Under the pieces are notes generated by a model. The model was given only the letters and a program-made list of their open reading frames with translations. It searched no databases and was not told where the DNA came from. The position numbers and the translations under genes are program-made. A stretch of DNA of 64,000 bases from Roseococcus microcysteis (GTDB taxonomy: Bacteria > Pseudomonadota > Alphaproteobacteria > Acetobacterales > Acetobacteraceae): NCBI RefSeq assembly GCF_014764365.1, contig NZ_CP061718.1, positions 186,001 to 250,000 on the forward strand, written 5' to 3'. Within the stretch, counting starts at the first letter, position 1, and each line of letters opens with the position of its first letter. Below, one piece after another: positions 8,838 to 17,490 of this stretch.

Positions 8838-9044
8838 ATGATTCAGCGCCTTGGCCTTATCCTCGTCCTGTCCGGCCTGGTCCTCATCCTTGGGGTGGTG
8901 GGCCTGATGCTGACCGATGGAATCACTCCCGGCCGCTTCGCCCCCGGCTTCGCCGCCATTGGCGCGGCGCTGGGGGGCGTACTGCTGGTGGTGGGCCTCT
9001 TCTCGCTCGAACGCGGGCGGGACCAGGGGCCGGAGCTGGGCTGA
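8838..9044 (+). CDS. Small two-TM membrane protein
   Basis: Protein of 68 aa with two hydrophobic stretches: LGLILVLSGLVLILGVVGLM and a second near FAAIGAALGGVLLVVGLF. It has a short charged C-terminus (ERGRDQ). The ATG at 8838 follows a ggag site (8827-8830). Length, helix arrangement and spacing suggest a genuine small membrane protein of the bacterial inner membrane. I do not recognise a named family. It converges on mtnA with only seven bases between the stops. Confidence 0.65.
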   Translation: MIQRLGLILVLSGLVLILGVVGLMLTDGITPGRFAPGFAAIGAALGGVLLVVGLFSLERGRDQGPELG

Positions 9045-9051
9045 GCCCGGC

Positions 9052-10131
<1,080 letters not shown>

Positions 10132-10225
10132 CGTGCAACCTTCCGGTACCACATGGGTTGGCAGGGAAACCGGCCCCTAGATGCGCGTCTTCGTGTTCGG
10201 GGCCAAGCCGCCAGAAGGAATTTCC

Positions 10226-10492
10226 ATGAACCGTCGTCTTCTCGCCGCCGCCGCGCTGGGTGCGGGCCTGCTGCTCTCCGGCCCCGTGCTGGCCGACCAG
10301 GACCGCCCGCCCGCGGGCAGCATGGCGGCCTCAGAGGTGCTGCGCCAGATCGAACAGCGGCCGGACTTCGCGTCGCTGCACGAGATGGAGTGGGACGATG
10401 ACGGCTACTGGAAGGTGGAATATGTGACGCGCGATGGCGGCAAGCGCACGGTCCGCCTCGACCCGCGCACCGGCGCGCCGCGCGGCCGCTGA
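10226..10492 (+). CDS. Small exported PepSY-like protein
   Basis: Protein of 88 aa with a signal peptide (MNRRLLAAAALGAGLLLSG, cleavage near VLADQ). The mature part contains an acidic segment (EMEWDDDGYWKVEYVTRDGG) followed by KRTVRLDPRTGAPRG. That order is typical of PepSY-type domains that bind or modulate partners in the periplasm. The start follows agaagga at 10213-10219. It stands alone, divergent from mtnA. Assignment to PepSY is by pattern only. Confidence 0.7.
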   Translation: MNRRLLAAAALGAGLLLSGPVLADQDRPPAGSMAASEVLRQIEQRPDFASLHEMEWDDDGYWKVEYVTRDGGKRTVRLDPRTGAPRGR

Positions 10493-10520
10493 CCCTGAGG
10501 GCGGCGGGTGTGGCGCCGGG

Positions 10521-10991
10521 TCACACCCGCTGGTGCAGCGCCGCGATCAGGGTGAAGAGGCGCCGCGCCGTCTCGAAATCCACCGCGATCCGGCCTTCCA
10601 GCCGCGACATCAGCAATTCGGCCGCCTCGTTGTGCAAACCACGGCGGCCCATATCAATGGCCTGCACCCGCGCCTCCATGGCGCCATGCGTCACCGCCTC
10701 CTCGTGGTTCTCCACCAGCATCAGGTAGTCCTTGATGAGGCGGCGGAAGGGGCCGAGCGAGAGCACGATGGCCCGCAGCGCCACATCATCCGCCCGCCGC
10801 ACATCCAGCACCAGCCGCCCCTCGCGCACCATCAGGTGCAGCGCGAAGGGACCCTCGCCCATGCCGGCCGGGTCGAAGCGGTTGCCGCGGAGAAGGTCCT
10901 CGATGGCCTGGCGGCGATCGGCCTCGGCATAGGCGGAGGGGGGCGGCGGGGCGTCGGGCAGTTCGATCCGCACCAGGTGACGGTCGGGCAC
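10521..10991 (-). CDS. UPF0262 family protein
   Basis: Protein of 156 aa matching UPF0262, a conserved alphaproteobacterial family of unknown function. Diagnostic stretches are GPFALHLMVREGRLVLDVR, LSLGPFRRLIKDYLMLVENH, QAIDMGRRGLHNEAAELL and the C-terminal DFETARRLFTLIAALH. It has no signal peptide or TM segment, so it is cytoplasmic. The start lies two bases after the stop of the DUF983 gene on the same strand, so the two form an operon. Confidence 0.92.
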   Translation of the reverse strand: MPDRHLVRIELPDAPPPPSAYAEADRRQAIEDLLRGNRFDPAGMGEGPFALHLMVREGRLVLDVRRADDVALRAIVLSLGPFRRLIKDYLMLVENHEEAVTHGAMEARVQAIDMGRRGLHNEAAELLMSRLEGRIAVDFETARRLFTLIAALHQRV

Positions 10992-10993
10992 CT

Positions 10994-11488
10994 TCAGGGC
11001 CTGGGGTCTTCGGCCAGGCGGGGCTTGGCCTCGGGCGGCGGGCGTTGGTCATTGCCCGTGATGCCCAACCGCAGCATCAGCCCCACCGTGGCGCCCTTCA
11101 CCGGGCGCAGCATCAGCGTGGTGAAGACCGTGATCAGCGGCAGCCAGACCACCATGTGCAGCCAGATGGGCCAGCCCCAATGCCGCTCCACGAAGAGGAT
11201 GGGCGGCAGCAGGATGTGGCCCACGATGAAGATGGTGAAATAGGGCGGCGCGTCATCGGCGCGAAGCTGGCCCAGCGGCGCGTGGCAATGCCCGCATTCC
11301 TCGGCCACGCGCAGGAAGCCCGCGAAGACCTTGCCCTCGCCGCAGACCGGGCAGCGGTTGTTCGCACCTCGCCACAGCGCGGTGGCGAAGGGCGGCCGCG
11401 GATAGCCGGGCGGCACCGCCGCGCGGGGCGGGGACCAATGGATCGTCTCGGCGGGGGTCTCGGGTGTGGGGGTCATGTTGCAATGCAC
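10994..11488 (-). CDS. DUF983 family membrane protein
   Basis: Protein of 164 aa of the DUF983 family. It carries two CxxC pairs of zinc-ribbon type (NRCPVCGEGKVF and EECGHCHAPLG), followed by two TM helices (TIFIVGHILLPPILFVE and HMVVWLPLITVFTTLML). The start may be 11488 (MHCNMTPTP) or 11476 (MTPTPETP). No ribosome-binding site clearly decides. It heads the pair with UPF0262. Function unknown, probably an inner-membrane metal-binding protein. Confidence 0.85.
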   Translation of the reverse strand: MHCNMTPTPETPAETIHWSPPRAAVPPGYPRPPFATALWRGANNRCPVCGEGKVFAGFLRVAEECGHCHAPLGQLRADDAPPYFTIFIVGHILLPPILFVERHWGWPIWLHMVVWLPLITVFTTLMLRPVKGATVGLMLRLGITGNDQRPPPEAKPRLAEDPRP

Positions 11489-11560
11489 AAAAGGGCGGAC
11501 AGGAATGGACCGGCGAAAAGATCATGGCAAGGAAAACCGCGCGATGCCATGCTCGACCAC

Positions 11561-12235
11561 ATGAGTGAGCGCATCCTTGTCATCAATCCGAACACTTCGC
11601 ATGCCTGCACCGCCGGGATTGCGGAAGCCGTCTCTCCCTTCAACGCGCCCGGCCTGCCGCGGTTGGAGGTGACGCAGCTGGCCGATGACGAGGGCCCGCC
11701 CGCCATCGTCACCTGGCGGGACTGGTTCCAGGTGGCCGAGCCCCTCTGCCGCACCATCGAGCGCGAGGCGGCCGCCGCCTATATCATCGGCTGTGTCAGC
11801 GACCCCGGGCTAGAGGCCGCGCGCACCGTGACCGACAGGCCCGTGCTGGGCATGTTCCGCTGCGCCGTGGCCGCGGCCCTGACGCGGGCCGAGCGCTTCG
11901 GGGTGGTGGGCTTCACCTGGCGCTCGGAGCAGCGGCAGCGCCGCGCCCTGCAATCCATGGGGGTGGAAGGGCGCATGGCGGGCTGGGTCCCGCTCGACCT
12001 GCCCATGGAGGTGCTGACCGACCCCGTGGCCCCGCAGGCGCGCATCGCCGAGGCCTGCCGGCGACTGGCCGGCGAGGGGGCGGAGGCCATCATCCTGGGC
12101 TGCGCCGGCATGGCGCGGCATGTGGCCGTGGCCGCTGAGGCCTCGGGCCTGCCGGTGATCGAACCCTGTCAGGCGGCGGCGGCGGCCGCGCAGCTTGCCG
12201 TGATCGGCGCGCGCCAGCCGGCCCTGACGGCATGA
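11561..12235 (+). CDS. Aspartate/glutamate (hydantoin-type) racemase
   Basis: Enzyme of about 224 aa in the Asp/Glu/hydantoin racemase superfamily, which interconverts D and L forms by two cysteine bases. Both cysteines are visible, in YIIGCVSDPG and IILGCAGMA. The N-terminus RILVINPNTS is typical of hydantoin racemases. ATG 11561 aligns with the family. An ATG four codons upstream (11549) is an alternative. The stop overlaps the next gene by four bases (ATGA), so the two are coupled. Substrate unknown. Confidence 0.85.
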   Translation: MSERILVINPNTSHACTAGIAEAVSPFNAPGLPRLEVTQLADDEGPPAIVTWRDWFQVAEPLCRTIEREAAAAYIIGCVSDPGLEAARTVTDRPVLGMFRCAVAAALTRAERFGVVGFTWRSEQRQRRALQSMGVEGRMAGWVPLDLPMEVLTDPVAPQARIAEACRRLAGEGAEAIILGCAGMARHVAVAAEASGLPVIEPCQAAAAAAQLAVIGARQPALTA

Positions 12236-12630
12236 GCGGGACGGAATTGCTGCGGCGCTACTACGCCGCCTTCAACGCGGGCGATTGGGACGGGATGGCC
12301 GCGCTGCTGACCGAGGATGTGGCCCATGACGTGAACCAGGGCGGGCGTGAGACCGGCCGCGCCGCCTTCCGCGCCTTTCTGGACCGTATGGCCCACCACT
12401 ATGCGGAGCGGGTGGAGGATCTGGTCGTGATGGAAAGTGCGGAGGGCACCCGCGCGGCCGCCGAATTCACCATCCATGGCCGCTATCTTGTGACGGATTC
12501 TGGCCTGCCGGAGGCGCGGGGGCAGTCCTACGCGCTCCCGGTCGGCGCCTTCTTCGAGATCACGGGCGGGAAGATCGCCCGCGTCACGAATTTCTACAAT
12601 CTGCAGGAGTGGATCGCGCAGGTCAGCTAG
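12232..12630 (+). CDS. SnoaL/ketosteroid-isomerase-like NTF2-fold protein
   Basis: Protein of 132 aa with the NTF2-like cone fold. The N-terminus LLRRYYAAFNAGDWDGMAALL is the hallmark of SnoaL-like proteins, and GAFFEITGGKIARVTNFYNL is the usual C-terminal sheet. Members include isomerases, dehydratases and non-catalytic binders. Coupling to the racemase gene by a four-base overlap suggests a role in the same small catabolic step. No signal peptide. Confidence 0.82.
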   Translation: MSGTELLRRYYAAFNAGDWDGMAALLTEDVAHDVNQGGRETGRAAFRAFLDRMAHHYAERVEDLVVMESAEGTRAAAEFTIHGRYLVTDSGLPEARGQSYALPVGAFFEITGGKIARVTNFYNLQEWIAQVS

Positions 12631-12687
12631 CGGATTGTGGGCGGCTGATTCACGCCTTCGGGGATTCCACCGAAGGCGATCAGGCGC

Positions 12688-13140
12688 TCAGACCCACTCC
12701 GGCTCCTCCACCGCGTCCAGCTCGATGTTCACCACCACCTCTTCCGTGCCGCTGCGGACCAGGACGCAGTGCAGTTCCTCGGTGTCGGAGGCGTTCAGCT
12801 CCTGGTGGGGCACATAGGGCGGCACCTGGAAAAAGTCGCCGGGCCCGGCCTTGGTGATGAATTCCAGCCGGTCGCCCCAGCGCATCAGCGCATGGCCGCG
12901 CACGATGTAGATGATGCTCTCCAGCGGCCCGTGATGGTGTGCGCCCGTCTTGGCGCCGGGCCGGATCAGGTTCGTGCCGGCCCAGAGATGCGTGGACCCG
13001 GTCTTGCTGCCGCTGATGGCGGCCATGCGGCCCATGCCCTGCGTCTCGGGCGTGTCGGCGCTGCGCTCGCTGGAGAGGACCCGGCGGATGCCGTGGTGGC
13101 GCCAATAGGCGCCGGACTGCTTGATGGAACCGTCGGGCAT
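12688..13140 (-). CDS. Cupin domain protein
   Basis: Single-domain cupin of 150 aa. Cupin motif 1 is visible as GAHHHGPLESIIYIVRGHA (metal-binding histidines), and motif 2 as GDFFQVPPYVPHQELNA. The protein should bind a divalent metal in a small beta-barrel; enzymes and sugar- or ligand-binding regulators share the fold. ATG 13140 is preferred over GTG 13146, because an AGGA (13149-13152) lies eight bases upstream of the ATG. The gap 13141-13254 contains a 7-bp inverted repeat (tgcattc/gaatgca) of unknown meaning. Confidence 0.82.
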   Translation of the reverse strand: MPDGSIKQSGAYWRHHGIRRVLSSERSADTPETQGMGRMAAISGSKTGSTHLWAGTNLIRPGAKTGAHHHGPLESIIYIVRGHALMRWGDRLEFITKAGPGDFFQVPPYVPHQELNASDTEELHCVLVRSGTEEVVVNIELDAVEEPEWV

Positions 13141-13254
13141 TTTCACATCCTATGATCGTGCATTCCTGGGCGGCATTTTACCCACCCCTCGTGGAATGTC
13201 ACGCCTTGAATGCAAGAATACACTGGACCAAATCACGTTGTTATTTCGGTGAAT

Positions 13255-14064
13255 CTACAGCCCCAGCCGCGCCCAGGCCGCCCGCTCCTCCGCCATCTGC
13301 GCCGCCCCCTCCAGCAGCGCGGCGCCGCCCCCCAGCAGCGAAAAGGGAAAGCGCCGTCGCCGCGGCCCGATGGGCACCAGCCGCGCCGTCTCGCCATAGC
13401 GGCGCCTGGCCTCGCCCAGCGCATCACCCAGCCCGTCGCAGAGCCCCAGCGCCAGCGCCCGCCGCCCGGCCCAGAAACGGCCGGTGAACAACTCCTCCTC
13501 CGGCGCGCGCAGCTTCGCGCCGCGCCGGGCGCGCACCCAGTCCTTGAACTCGGTGTGGAGTTCCTCCAGCAGTGCGTCGAGGCGCGCCGTGTCCTCCGGG
13601 CGCTGGGGCTGGAAGGCGTCGTTCAGCGTCTTCTCGGTGCCGGCGGTGCGCAGCCGGCGCTCCACCCCCAGCCGCGCGATGGCCTCCTGGAAGCCGAAAC
13701 CCGAGGACACCACACCGATCGAGCCCAGGATGGAGGCCGGGTCCGCCACGATCTCATCCGCCGCGCAGGCGATCCAGTAGCCGCCCGAGGCCGCCGCATC
13801 CTCGCAGATGGCGATGACGGGCTTCTTCTTCTCCTCCGCCAATTGCCGGATGCGGTTGGCGATCAGCGCCGACTGCACGGGCGAACCACCCGGCGAGTTG
13901 ATGGCCAGGAACACCGCCGGCGCGCGCTTCATGCCGAAGGCGCGCTCCAGCAGGGGCGCGACGCCCGCCAGGTTCATGCCGCTGATCACCCCGCCGCGGG
14001 CGGCGATCATCCCCTCCAGCCGGACCAGGGGGATGACGGGGGGCGGGCGCGAAAGGGATTCCAC
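13255..14064 (-). CDS. S49 family (SppA/SohB-like) serine peptidase
   Basis: Membrane-associated signal-peptide-peptidase-like enzyme, 269 aa from GTG 14064. Core motifs: [13 protein letters not shown], the nucleophile serine in [14 protein letters not shown], and [10 protein letters not shown]. The start is doubtful. An overlapping ATG (14066) opens another frame that reads [10 protein letters not shown], a typical N-terminus for the family. One extra C in the six-C run (14038-14043 on the plus strand) would join that start to the body as [19 protein letters not shown]. Either a sequencing deletion or a weak GTG start is present. It is divergent from the CoA-binding gene. Confidence 0.85.
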   Translation of the reverse strand: MESLSRPPPVIPLVRLEGMIAARGGVISGMNLAGVAPLLERAFGMKRAPAVFLAINSPGGSPVQSALIANRIRQLAEEKKKPVIAICEDAAASGGYWIACAADEIVADPASILGSIGVVSSGFGFQEAIARLGVERRLRTAGTEKTLNDAFQPQRPEDTARLDALLEELHTEFKDWVRARRGAKLRAPEEELFTGRFWAGRRALALGLCDGLGDALGEARRRYGETARLVPIGPRRRRFPFSLLGGGAALLEGAAQMAEERAAWARLGL

Positions 14065-14120
14065 ATGCGGCCAAGATGCCCCCCCGGTGCGCTGGCGCAA
14101 GCTGTGCCCATATGGTCGGT

Positions 14121-14540
14121 ATGGAAAACACGCGCGACATCCTGCTGGCCACACGGCGCATCGCCCTGGTCGGCGCTTCCGACAAACCGCACCGCGCCTC
14201 ACACGCGGTGATGGGTTTCCTGCTGGCCCGCGGCTATGACGTGATGCCCGTCAACCCCGCCCTCGCGGGCCGGGAGATCCATGGCCGGCGCGTGGTGGCG
14301 AGCCTGGCCGAGGCCGGTCCCTTGGACATGGTGGACATCTTCCGCCGCAGCGAGGAGGCGGGGGGCGTCATGGACGAGGCCGTGGCGCTGGGCGCCCGCA
14401 CCCTCTGGCTGCAACTGGGCGTGGTGGACGAGGAAGCCGCCGCCCGCGCCCGCGCCAAGGGGCTTTCCGTGGTGATGGACCGATGCCCCGTGATCGAGTG
14501 GGGCGCCCATGCCCTGCCACCCCGTGTGATCCCTGTATGA
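14121..14540 (+). CDS. CoA-binding domain protein (YccU-like)
   Basis: Protein of 139 aa, a lone Rossmann-type CoA-binding domain like E. coli YccU. It shows [18 protein letters not shown] (nucleotide-binding loop), [17 protein letters not shown] and the C-terminal DRCPVIEWG segment. The fold is the N-terminal domain of succinyl-CoA synthetase alpha without the catalytic part. ATG 14121 (MENTRDILL) is likely, with ATG 14112 as an alternative. No catalytic activity can be assigned. Confidence 0.86.
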   Translation: MENTRDILLATRRIALVGASDKPHRASHAVMGFLLARGYDVMPVNPALAGREIHGRRVVASLAEAGPLDMVDIFRRSEEAGGVMDEAVALGARTLWLQLGVVDEEAAARARAKGLSVVMDRCPVIEWGAHALPPRVIPV

Positions 14541-14625
14541 ACTTCTTGAAATCCACTCTCCGTTGTTCCACCTGCTGCCGCGTGGCGAAGGGGCGATGCG
14601 ACCCCCGCCCAGAGAGAGGACACCC

Positions 14626-15363
14626 ATGACCGACGAAGAGCGCCGGATCATCACCGACTACGTTCTGCGCGTGGCCGGCGCGCAGCCCGCTTCCCCCGCC
14701 CAGGCCGCCCCGGGGCGCATGCCCAACACGGGTGCCGCCGCGGCGCAGCCCCTGCCGCCGGTGGAGCCGCAGGCCGATGCGCTGATCGCGGAGCTCTTCG
14801 CCAAGCACCCCGAGGCGCGCTTCCGCATCACCCAGACCGCCTTCGTGCAGGAGCACGCGCTGGTGGCCGCCCAGAACCGCATCAAGGAGCTGGAGTGGGA
14901 GCTGGAGAAGGCGCAGCGCGAGGGCCAGGCGGCGCAGAATCGCGGCTTCTTCGGCTTTGGCGGGCAGAAGCCGGTGGCGATGCCGCCGCGGCCGGAGCCG
15001 CAATTCCCGCCCGGCCACAACCCCCAGGCCCTGCAGGGCCGCCAGGGCCCGGGCTTCCTCGGCACCGCCATGATGACGGCGGCCGGTGTGGCCGGCGGCA
15101 TGGTGCTGGGCAACATGCTGATGGGCATGATGGGCGGCGGCGGCGCGCAGGCGGCCGGCGCCTCCGGCGGCGATTTCGCGCAGGAGGCCGTGCCCGCCTC
15201 CTCGCCCTGGACCGACCCGGGTGCGGCGGCCGAGCAGCAGGGCTGGGGCACGCCCCAGCAGGATGCCGGCGGCGGCTATGACGATGCGGGCGGGCAGGAC
15301 GCCTATGGCGCCTATGACGACGCCGGCTACGATGATGGCGGCGGCTTCGACGACGACCTCTGA
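14626..15363 (+). CDS. DUF2076 family protein
   Basis: Protein of 245 aa. The N-terminal MTDEERRIITDYVLRVAG and the following coiled-coil segment (ALVAAQNRIKELEWELEKAQ) match DUF2076, a family seen in Proteobacteria and of unknown function. A glycine-rich hydrophobic stretch (AAGVAGGMVLGNMLMGMMGG) may insert in a membrane. The tail is strongly acidic, with repeated YDDAG-type units ending FDDDL. The start is supported by agagagga at 14611-14618. Confidence 0.8.
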   Translation: MTDEERRIITDYVLRVAGAQPASPAQAAPGRMPNTGAAAAQPLPPVEPQADALIAELFAKHPEARFRITQTAFVQEHALVAAQNRIKELEWELEKAQREGQAAQNRGFFGFGGQKPVAMPPRPEPQFPPGHNPQALQGRQGPGFLGTAMMTAAGVAGGMVLGNMLMGMMGGGGAQAAGASGGDFAQEAVPASSPWTDPGAAAEQQGWGTPQQDAGGGYDDAGGQDAYGAYDDAGYDDGGGFDDDL

Positions 15364-15413
15364 GCCCTGACGGGGCCTTTGTCTTTGCGCGTGGGGAGGG
15401 GATAACCCTTCCC

Positions 15414-16253
15414 ATGCGCATCCCCGACCTCGACCTCGACCTGCTGCGCGGCTTCGTCACCGTGGCGGAGCGCGGCGGCTTCACGGCGGCCGGCCAGGCG
15501 CTGGGCCTCACGCAATCGGCCATCAGCCTGAAGGTGAAGCGGCTGGAGGACCTGCTGGGCGGCCCCGTCTTCCTGCGCGGCGCCAAGCGGGTGGCGCTGA
15601 CGCCCGAGGGCGAGACGCTTCTCGCCTATGCCCGCCGCATGCTGGCCCTGAACGAGGAGGCGGTGCGCCGCTTCGTCAGCCCGCCCGTCGAGGGGAGGCT
15701 GCGTCTGGGGGTGGCCGACCATTTCGTGCCGCGCCACCTGGCGCCCGCGCTGGCGCGCCTCTCCCGCACCTGGCCCGAATTGCGGATCGAGGTGGAGGTG
15801 GGCCGCAGCCACGAACTCCGCGCGCGCCTGGCGCGGGAGGAGCTGGACCTGGTGCTGGGCAAGCGCCGCGATGGCGAGACGGAAGGCCGCGTCATCTTCA
15901 CCGAGGCCGTGGTCTGGGTGGCGGCACCCGATTTCACGGCGCCCCCCGGCCGGCCCCTGCCGCTGGCCATGCTGCCCCAGGGCTGCATGTTCCGCGACCG
16001 GGCGCTGACGGCGCTGGCGCGGGCGGGCGTGGCGTCGGAGGTGGTCTACACCTCGCCCAGCCTCATGGGCGTCGCGGCGGCGGCCGAGGCGGGCTTCGCC
16101 GCCAGCGTCATGGGCCGCACCGGCCTGCCCGAGGGGCTGGTGGAACTGGACCACCTGCCCCCGCTGGGGACCGCCGAGATGTGCCTTTTCGGCGATGCCG
16201 CCGGGCAATCGCCGGTGGTGGAGCCGCTGCTGGAGTGGCTCAGAGGGGTTTAG
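15414..16253 (+). CDS. LysR family transcriptional regulator
   Basis: Regulator of 279 aa. The N-terminal winged helix-turn-helix is clear: LLRGFVTVAERGGFTAAGQA, LTQSAISLKVKRLEDLLG and FLRGAKRVALTPEGE. The C-terminal effector domain begins near RLRLGVADHF. Its stop overlaps the stop of the convergent VOC gene by four bases. It may control the acyl-CoA operon downstream (16.2-19.6 kb), though LysR targets are usually divergent and no divergent partner is present. Confidence 0.9.
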   Translation: MRIPDLDLDLLRGFVTVAERGGFTAAGQALGLTQSAISLKVKRLEDLLGGPVFLRGAKRVALTPEGETLLAYARRMLALNEEAVRRFVSPPVEGRLRLGVADHFVPRHLAPALARLSRTWPELRIEVEVGRSHELRARLAREELDLVLGKRRDGETEGRVIFTEAVVWVAAPDFTAPPGRPLPLAMLPQGCMFRDRALTALARAGVASEVVYTSPSLMGVAAAAEAGFAASVMGRTGLPEGLVELDHLPPLGTAEMCLFGDAAGQSPVVEPLLEWLRGV

Positions 16254-16624
16254 GACCGCTCCAGCAGCTCGATCGAGATGTTCTCCGGCCCCTTGATGAA
16301 GCAGATGCGGATGCCGGGGCGGGCCTCGTTCGGCTCCATGGTGAAGACCACGCCCTTCGACTTCAGCTCCGCCACCACGCCATCCAGCCCCTTCACCGCG
16401 AAGCCGAAATGGTCGATGCCCTTGTTCAGCCCATCGGGCGCCGTGAGGTCGCTGGCCTCCGCCTGGGTGATGAGGATGGTGGCGCCGCCAAGCTTCACAT
16501 CCACCCGCGGCTTGCCCGTGGTGATGCGGCCGGTGATGGCGCCGCCCAGCATGTCCACGAACCATTGCGCGGCGGCCTCATGGTCGGCCGTGCGGAGGTG
16601 GATGTGGTCATAGGTGATGTTCAT
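16250..16624 (-). CDS. VOC family (glyoxalase-like) protein
   Basis: Protein of 124 aa with one vicinal-oxygen-chelate module. YDHIHLRTADHEAAAQWFVDM supplies the first metal-ligand histidine, and the second half has GIDHFGFAVKGLDGV. Members act as lyases, epimerases (for example methylmalonyl-CoA epimerase) or binding proteins. It is the last gene of the minus-strand operon with the MaoC and acyl-CoA synthetase genes, 11 bases after MaoC. A role in acyl-CoA metabolism is therefore likely. Confidence 0.85.
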   Translation of the reverse strand: MNITYDHIHLRTADHEAAAQWFVDMLGGAITGRITTGKPRVDVKLGGATILITQAEASDLTAPDGLNKGIDHFGFAVKGLDGVVAELKSKGVVFTMEPNEARPGIRICFIKGPENISIELLERS

Positions 16625-16635
16625 GTCTCGTCCTT

Positions 16636-17490
16636 TCAGGCGAAGCGGAAACGGCCATTGCTGACCACGACGATGTCGCGCTCGACGACGCGGGCGCGGA
16701 AGGCCGCACCCCCTTCCTCGTGCCAGATCTCGGTGCGGATGGTCTCACCCGGATAGACGGGCGAGGAGAAGCGCAGATCCATCCGCCCGAAGCGCGTGGC
16801 GTCATAGCCGCACATCTCGCGCAGCAGCGCGTGGCAGACCACGCCGAAGGTGCAGAGACCGTGCAGGATGGGGCGGGGGAAGCCGGCCTTCGTCGCCACG
16901 TCGGGGTCTATGTGCAGCGGGTTGAAGTCGCCGTTCAGGCGGTAATAGGCGGCCTGCTCGGGGCGGGTGGCGAGGTCGCAGGTGATCTCGGGCGCGCCTG
17001 CGGGCTCGGGGTGGGGGGGCTTCACGGGGCCCGACTTGCCGCCGAAGCCGCCATCGCCGCGCGCGAAGGTGGTGCTTTCGAGTGTGGCGATCTTCTCGCC
17101 GGTGGCGGCGTCCAGCACCACGCGGTCCGAGTAGATCAGCGCCCCCTTGCCGGGGCCGCGGTCCACGATGCCGGTGACGCTGGACCGCCCGATGATCTCG
17201 CCCGAGACGGGCACAGGCCGGTGCAGGATGAGCGACTGCTCGCCATGCACCACCTTCACCCAATCCACCCCCGTGTCCGGCGCCTTCAGCCAGAAGCCCG
17301 GATAGCCCAGCACGACGGGCATGGAGGGCAGGGCGGTCATTTGCGGTTCGTAGGTGTAGGGAAGCTGGGCCTTGTCCATCGGGTCCTGGCCCAGGCCCAC
17401 GCTGAGGTTATACAGCGCCACATCCTGCCAGCGCAGGGTCTGGCGGATTTCCGGGATGGGATAGTTCAGCAGATGCTGTTCGTTGATCAC
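16636..17490 (-). CDS. MaoC-like (R)-specific enoyl-CoA hydratase, double hot-dog
   Basis: Protein of 284 aa with tandem hot-dog folds, the eukaryotic hydratase-2 arrangement, which hydrates 2-enoyl-CoA to 3-hydroxyacyl-CoA. The catalytic Asp/His motif is in the C-terminal half: YYRLNGDFNPLHIDPDVATK, then RPILHGLCTFG. The N-terminal half has the PYTYEPQMTALPSMPVVLG entry typical of the family. Its start overlaps the stop of the acyl-CoA synthetase gene by four bases, so the two are co-translated. Confidence 0.9.
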   Translation of the reverse strand: MINEQHLLNYPIPEIRQTLRWQDVALYNLSVGLGQDPMDKAQLPYTYEPQMTALPSMPVVLGYPGFWLKAPDTGVDWVKVVHGEQSLILHRPVPVSGEIIGRSSVTGIVDRGPGKGALIYSDRVVLDAATGEKIATLESTTFARGDGGFGGKSGPVKPPHPEPAGAPEITCDLATRPEQAAYYRLNGDFNPLHIDPDVATKAGFPRPILHGLCTFGVVCHALLREMCGYDATRFGRMDLRFSSPVYPGETIRTEIWHEEGGAAFRARVVERDIVVVSNGRFRFA

